A stretch of DNA of 64,000 nucleotides, taken from assembly GCA_030549775.1 (NCBI GenBank), contig CM060181.1:53202218-53266217 (forward strand). The letters are read 5' to 3'. Positions 59,983-64,000 of this stretch are shown here, piece by piece. Both the position numbers and the translations under genes were made by a program. How positions within the stretch are numbered: position 1 is the stretch's first letter; every line of letters starts with the position of its first letter. Origin of the DNA: Tamarix chinensis (lineage: Eukaryota; Streptophyta; Magnoliopsida; Caryophyllales; Tamaricaceae). A model generated the notes under the pieces. That model ran no database searches. It worked only from the letters and a program-made list of their open reading frames with translations, and was not told the DNA's origin.

Positions 59983-61236
59983 TCAAGAGGGAGGTGGAGG
60001 TGGGTCTCGGTTCCCGAGATGGAAATCATAGAGATTTTTCATCATCTCCATCATTTGATTTTGGTTAGCTCGAATGGAATCCAATTGGGAGTACACTTGA
60101 TTTTGAAACTGGAGGTGCCATTCAGGAACAAAAGTGTTTGAGGAAGAAGAGATGGCTTGGGATCGAGGTGGTGGTGGTGGTGGATGGGCACCATGAGGTG
60201 GAATAGGATGTTCGATTGCTAAGGGGGTAGGGTTATCATCATCCTCATTAGGTTGCCAATTCAAAGGATTTAAAGGATCAGTTTTGGTAGGGTTAGGAAG
60301 AGGAAAGAAAACACGCCCCTGATAAGAAAGGTACCACGCATTATTCCTACGCTCAATAAGATGCGTAAGGCGACAATGTTCAATATCAATGCGGGTACTC
60401 ATGGCCTCAATAGGCATATCCTCCGGAAGGGGTATGTCTAAACTCATACAGATGGTGGTAATTAAACCCCCGATAACAATGTCCCCTTGTTTGGAATGAC
60501 TGACCCTTTGAAATTGTTTGGCAATAAAATAGGCAGTATCAACAGAATAATGTTCAAGCATAGAGTAGAGAAAGAAAAGTTCAATTGAACGAACTACTCC
60601 TGTACTATCTCCCCTCCCAAATATGGTAGTAGCCAAATGCCTCTGAATGTATCGGAAAACTAAGTTAAAAATCCTAGATGATTTGGCTTCAGATATGCGG
60701 AATGTATCGGGAGTAGGCATATTCGTGGTATCACCTATTTTTGCGAAAAAATGGTTGGCATAAAACAAGGGTAACATGAATCTAACTCCCTGTGAAGGTA
60801 ACATGAAAATGTGGGCAAGTTCATGCACCGCTAATTGTCTATCCTCATTAAAAAGACGAAAAGAAACATACCCTTGATTATTCTTTGTATCACCAATATC
60901 ACCAATTTCAGCACACAATTCAAAGGTACTTAAAAATTCTAAAGTCAAGCGTCTGTAGGTGTGATTAGTACAATAGACAAAGTGTTGCAAACCTATAGTT
61001 TCGAGCATACGCATGACTTGATTATGAATGCCCAATGTGTGCAAACATCCATCATCTAGATATCTAGTACCAGTAATACGCCTCTGAGATAAGTAATCGT
61101 ACCTTTCTTGTTGTTTGGGGGAGGTAAAAATGATACCTAAATCGTTGGGTCGATTACGTCGTTGTCTTGCTTGCGTTGGTGATGATCGGGATCTCGAGGA
61201 ATCACCTTCAGCACGTTGTTTCTTTTTCGGTGCCAT
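59983..61236 (-). CDS. Athila-type ORF downstream of pol (env-like position), intact, 417 codons
   Basis: Uninterrupted from ATG (61236) to stop. The N terminus is basic (MAPKKKQR, then Ser/Arg-rich), a nuclear or nucleic-acid-binding type start. The middle keeps the pattern of Athila ORF proteins (Pfam ATHILA-type family): QERYDYLSQRRITGTRYLDD, TYRRLTLEFLSTFEL near residue 115, YVSFRLFN, LAVHELAHIF, then GDIVIGGLITTIC near 255. The C-terminal part is Pro/Ser-rich with a glutamine/methionine coiled-coil-like tail (NQNQMMEMMKNL). It lies after pol, where retrovirus-like elements carry env, but I see no clear signal peptide or membrane span. Function is unknown. An intact frame next to a broken pol suggests recent insertion. 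Confidence 0.82.
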   Translation of the reverse strand: MAPKKKQRAEGDSSRSRSSPTQARQRRNRPNDLGIIFTSPKQQERYDYLSQRRITGTRYLDDGCLHTLGIHNQVMRMLETIGLQHFVYCTNHTYRRLTLEFLSTFELCAEIGDIGDTKNNQGYVSFRLFNEDRQLAVHELAHIFMLPSQGVRFMLPLFYANHFFAKIGDTTNMPTPDTFRISEAKSSRIFNLVFRYIQRHLATTIFGRGDSTGVVRSIELFFLYSMLEHYSVDTAYFIAKQFQRVSHSKQGDIVIGGLITTICMSLDIPLPEDMPIEAMSTRIDIEHCRLTHLIERRNNAWYLSYQGRVFFPLPNPTKTDPLNPLNWQPNEDDDNPTPLAIEHPIPPHGAHPPPPPPRSQAISSSSNTFVPEWHLQFQNQVYSQLDSIRANQNQMMEMMKNLYDFHLGNRDPPPPPS

Positions 61237-61789
61237 CTACACAAAGATTACCACCTTTAAGTTAAAAATCAGTGGTGAAAGCATGAAAGTTCAGCATATA
61301 CATAAGATAACGACAATGATAATTTGGACAAAATTGCACTGAATGCATACATATGCTCTCATAATGGCAATCACCCAATCTTTCAATCACAGTAATGCGT
61401 GAAAACAGCATATGTAAGAAATCAATGAAACGAATTAACATTGCTGTCATAAGGGAAAGAAGACTTACCTAAATTCGTGAAAACTGGTATGAATGCGTGA
61501 GAAATCAAAAGAAAGATATATGAATACCAAATCCCACGAAAACCCTAAGTTAATTTGCAAAAAAAAAAAAATAGATGAGACAATGGTCGAATAAAATTAG
61601 GGTTGATACGAACGGTCGATTGCTCTGTTTTGGATATACAGAAATTAATCGACAGGGGAAAGAAAATTAATGGTGGAAAAAGAAGATGAGATGTTATTGG
61701 AGTAGAAGTTGTGAAGAATCGAAGATTTGAGTGAGAAAAATGGAGGAATCGAAGGAGAAGAGTGGTGCAAAGAACTAGAGAGAAACGAA
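61237..61789. other. Spacer upstream of the Athila ORF
   Basis: Leader of the Athila ORF on the minus strand. Only short frames without domains were seen (61262-61450, 61545-61823). Possible splice signals for a subgenomic RNA could lie here; none was assigned. Confidence 0.4.
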
Positions 61790-62300
61790 CGAGAGGGTCG
61801 TGTTTTTTCAGATCTGAAAACACGGGGGGAAAAAAGGCTCTGGAGAGAAATACGGTCCGTATTTCGGAAATACGGTGCCCCCGTGTTAAATTTTACACAT
61901 TGTGGTTATGACGGAGAAGGTAACACGGGCCGTGTTTCTGAAATACGATACCCCAGTGTTAAATTTTTGGCTCTCTGGAATTTTGAAAAGTTTTGCAGAG
62001 AAGGAAACACGGGCCGTGTTAACAAATACGGTACCCCCGTGTTAATTTTGAAGCTCTCTGGAATTCTGAAATTTTCTGCAGAAGAAGAAACACGGGCCGT
62101 GTTAACAAATACGGTACCCCCGTGTTAATTTTGAAGTTCTCTGGAATTCTGAAATTTTCTGCAGAGGAAGAAACACGGGTCGTGTTAAGAAATACGGACC
62201 CCCCGTGTTAAATTTTGAGCTCTCTGGAATTCTGAGATTTTCTGCAGAGAGAAAAACACGGGCCGTGTTTGTAAAATACGACCCCCCCGTGTTTTTTTTT
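61790..62300. repeat. 83-bp array of near-palindromic cacgggccgtg units
   Basis: Units begin cacgggccgtg (or one-base variants) at 61924, 62008, 62091, 62174 and 62257: steps of 84, 83, 83 and 83 bp; an older tacggtccgta unit is at about 61852. Each unit has a near-palindrome aacacgggccgtgtt, then aatacggtacccccgtgtt, then a spacer (gctctctggaattctgaaat...ttctgcagag). It sits between pol and the Athila ORF. The frames at 61727-62435 merely translate the array. Confidence 0.92.
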
Positions 62301-62450
62301 GTTAGTAAGAAAATAAACTACCAATGTTTTGCCACACATATACACATTATGTACATAAAAAGTCATACCAAATATGTAAAAAGAAAAGTATGTAATAAGG
62401 AAAACTTATATACAACACTTGGGTGTCCCAAGTGACAAAATGCAAGTCTT

Positions 62451-64000
62451 TCAGCTCTCATAATTGGGAGTGGTAAGATCAACCACTTCCAAATTGTGCA
62501 CTTGATGTCCTTCGTAGTAAGGTTTTAGGCGATGTCCATTGACCTTCCATATCTTTCCTGTTTTCTCACTCTTAATTTCAACTGCACCATGAGAAAACAC
62601 ATTAGTCACAACAAATGGGCCGATCCATCTCGACCTCAATTTTCCTGGAAACAACTTCAATCGAGAATGATATAATAAAACTTTCTAACCAATTTCAAAA
62701 CTCTTTCTATGAATGAACTTATCATGAACTGCTTTAGTTCTATCTTTATATATTAATGCAGTTTCAAAAGCCTCATTTCTTATTTCTTCCAATTCTTGTA
62801 ATTGGAGTCTCCTATGTTTTCCAATTTCAGTTGACTCCATGTTACATTTCTGTACGGCCCAAAAAGCTTTATGTTCTAACTCAACTGGTAGATGACAAGG
62901 CTTACCGTATACCAGACGATATGGAGACATACCAATTAGAGTTTTGAAAGCTGTACGATAGGCCCAGAGTGCATCATTAAGATGTAAGCTCCAATCCTTT
63001 CTTGTTGGTTTCACCATTTTTTCCAAGATTGATTTGATTTCCCGGTTAGATACCTCGGCCTGACCATTGGTTTGTGGATGATATGCTGTAGATATTTGAT
63101 GTGTCACATGATATTTCTTTAATAGAGCTTCTACGGTTCTGTTGCAGAAGTGTGAACCTTTATCGTTGATGATGGCCCTTGGTATGCCAAACCTTGCAAA
63201 AATGTTAGTTTGAAGAAAGTCTGCAACAACCTTTGCATCATCAGTATGGGTGGCCTTAGCTTCCACCCATTTTGACACATAATCAACAGAAACAAGAATG
63301 TATTTAAACCCGAAAGAAGATGGAAAGGGGCCCATAAAATCCATACCCCAAACATCAAAGATTTCGCATGCTATGATAGGAGTTTGTGGCATTTCATTTC
63401 TAGGACCTAATCCCCCAGTCTTTTGACAGTTTTCACATGTTTTACAAAATTCATGAGAGTCCCTAAACAATGTAGGCCAAAAGAATCCACTCTCTAGAAC
63501 TTTATAAGCCGTTCGCTTGGGACCAAAATGTCCCCCGCAAGCATAACTGTGACAAAAATGTAAAATAGACAAGACCTCACTATCAGGAATACATCTTCTA
63601 ATGATTTGGTCGGCACATTGTTTCCACAAGTATGGATCGTCCCATACAAAATATTTTGCCTGACTTTTCATTCTATCTTTCTGTGCTTTTGTAAAGTGAG
63701 AGGGAAATACCTTAGCTACGAGAAAATTTACCATGTCAGCATACCATGGTATCTCATCTCCAATGACATGAAGTTGCTCATCCGTAAATGCTTCATTGAT
63801 AGGTGCTTCAACTTCAACTTGTTTGATTAACCGACTTAGATGATCTGCTACTCCGTTTTTGGTTCCTTTCTTATCTTTAATGCGTATATTGAATTCTTGA
63901 AGTAGAAGAATCTATCTAATCAGTCGTGGTTTTGCCTCTTTCTTTGCTAACAAATATTTTAACGCTGCATGATCAGAGTAAACAATTATTTCAGTTCCTA
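62451..64000 (-). pseudogene. Athila-type Ty3 pol 3' part: RNase H end and integrase
   Basis: Continues past the window end. From 64000 down: the RNase H end (EIIVYSDHAALKYLLAKK), an in-frame TAG at 63912-63914, the linker, and the integrase HHCC zinc domain ([13 protein letters not shown] ... CKTCENC, about 63610-63430). Next is the DDE core with [11 protein letters not shown] (about 63340), [10 protein letters not shown] (about 63160) and the [15 protein letters not shown] glutamate (about 63060), then [21 protein letters not shown] second in-frame TAG at 62682-62684 separates the C-terminal part ([12 protein letters not shown] ... [10 protein letters not shown], 62660-62451), which stays in the same frame. 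Integrase would insert the element's cDNA; the catalytic D, D and E are all present, but the two stops disable the polyprotein. Gag, protease and RT lie outside the window. Confidence 0.9.

Noticed and set aside
61790..62300. CRISPR-like regular spacing of palindromic repeats
   Set aside because: The spacers between palindromes are themselves near-identical, so this is a plain tandem array. The context is a plant retrotransposon and no cas genes exist.

Overview
This is repeat-rich plant nuclear DNA, probably from a dicot. The evidence is one intron-bearing chloroplast-type phytol kinase gene, an endogenous caulimovirid, and nested plant retroelements (Copia, Athila-type Ty3, L1-type LINE) and DNA transposons (CACTA, hAT). 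Base composition is very AT-rich outside a few CpG-rich or pyrimidine-rich blocks, which lie inside LTRs. No bacterial-style operons, CRISPR arrays or RNA genes were seen. The species cannot be named from sequence alone.

Layout. 1-1944 and about 11280-12985 are decayed LTR-like repeats. 3783-10095 is an endogenous caulimovirid on the minus strand. It is circularly permuted (coat, protease, RT, RNase H, downstream ORF, promoter, leader with tRNA-Met primer site, movement protein), full of stops, and carries an inverted promoter fragment at its low-coordinate end. 13842-14765 holds two LTR-like promoter modules. 15110-19698, 24941-30295 and 33468-38652 are three copies of one unusually long (4.6-5.4 kb) solo LTR family with TG..CA ends and 5-bp target duplications. 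A fourth copy (53983-56946) and a shuffled one (52752-53982) follow. The second copy is invaded by a LINE 3' fragment, and next to it lies a 1.13-kb CACTA element (23697-24824). The third copy sits inside a minus-strand Copia element (LTRs 31997-32521 and 40067-40579). 40600-41530 is a plus-strand Copia gag-protease relic. 42160-46330 is an L1-type LINE relic that contains a 78-bp perfect palindrome and a complete 1.7-kb non-autonomous hAT element with an 8-bp target duplication.

The only convincing host gene is 47643-49897 on the plus strand: phytol kinase (VTE5 type), six exons with GT-AG introns, 330 codons as modelled. Its last coding segment is uncertain. From 56947 to the window end lies the 3' half of a minus-strand Athila-type element: 3' LTR, polypurine tract, an intact 417-codon Athila ORF, an 83-bp array of near-palindromic units, and pol (RNase H end, integrase) with two in-frame stops. 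This element interrupts the fourth long LTR.

The genes do not form a pathway. The window is one tocopherol/phytol-salvage gene inside layered transposable elements. The least expected structures are the 78-bp zero-spacer palindrome, the palindromic 83-bp array shared between the Athila internal region and its LTR, and the long LTR family, in which a conserved hairpin block is kept while each copy carries its own tandem array. All family calls come from reading motifs by eye; no database search was run.
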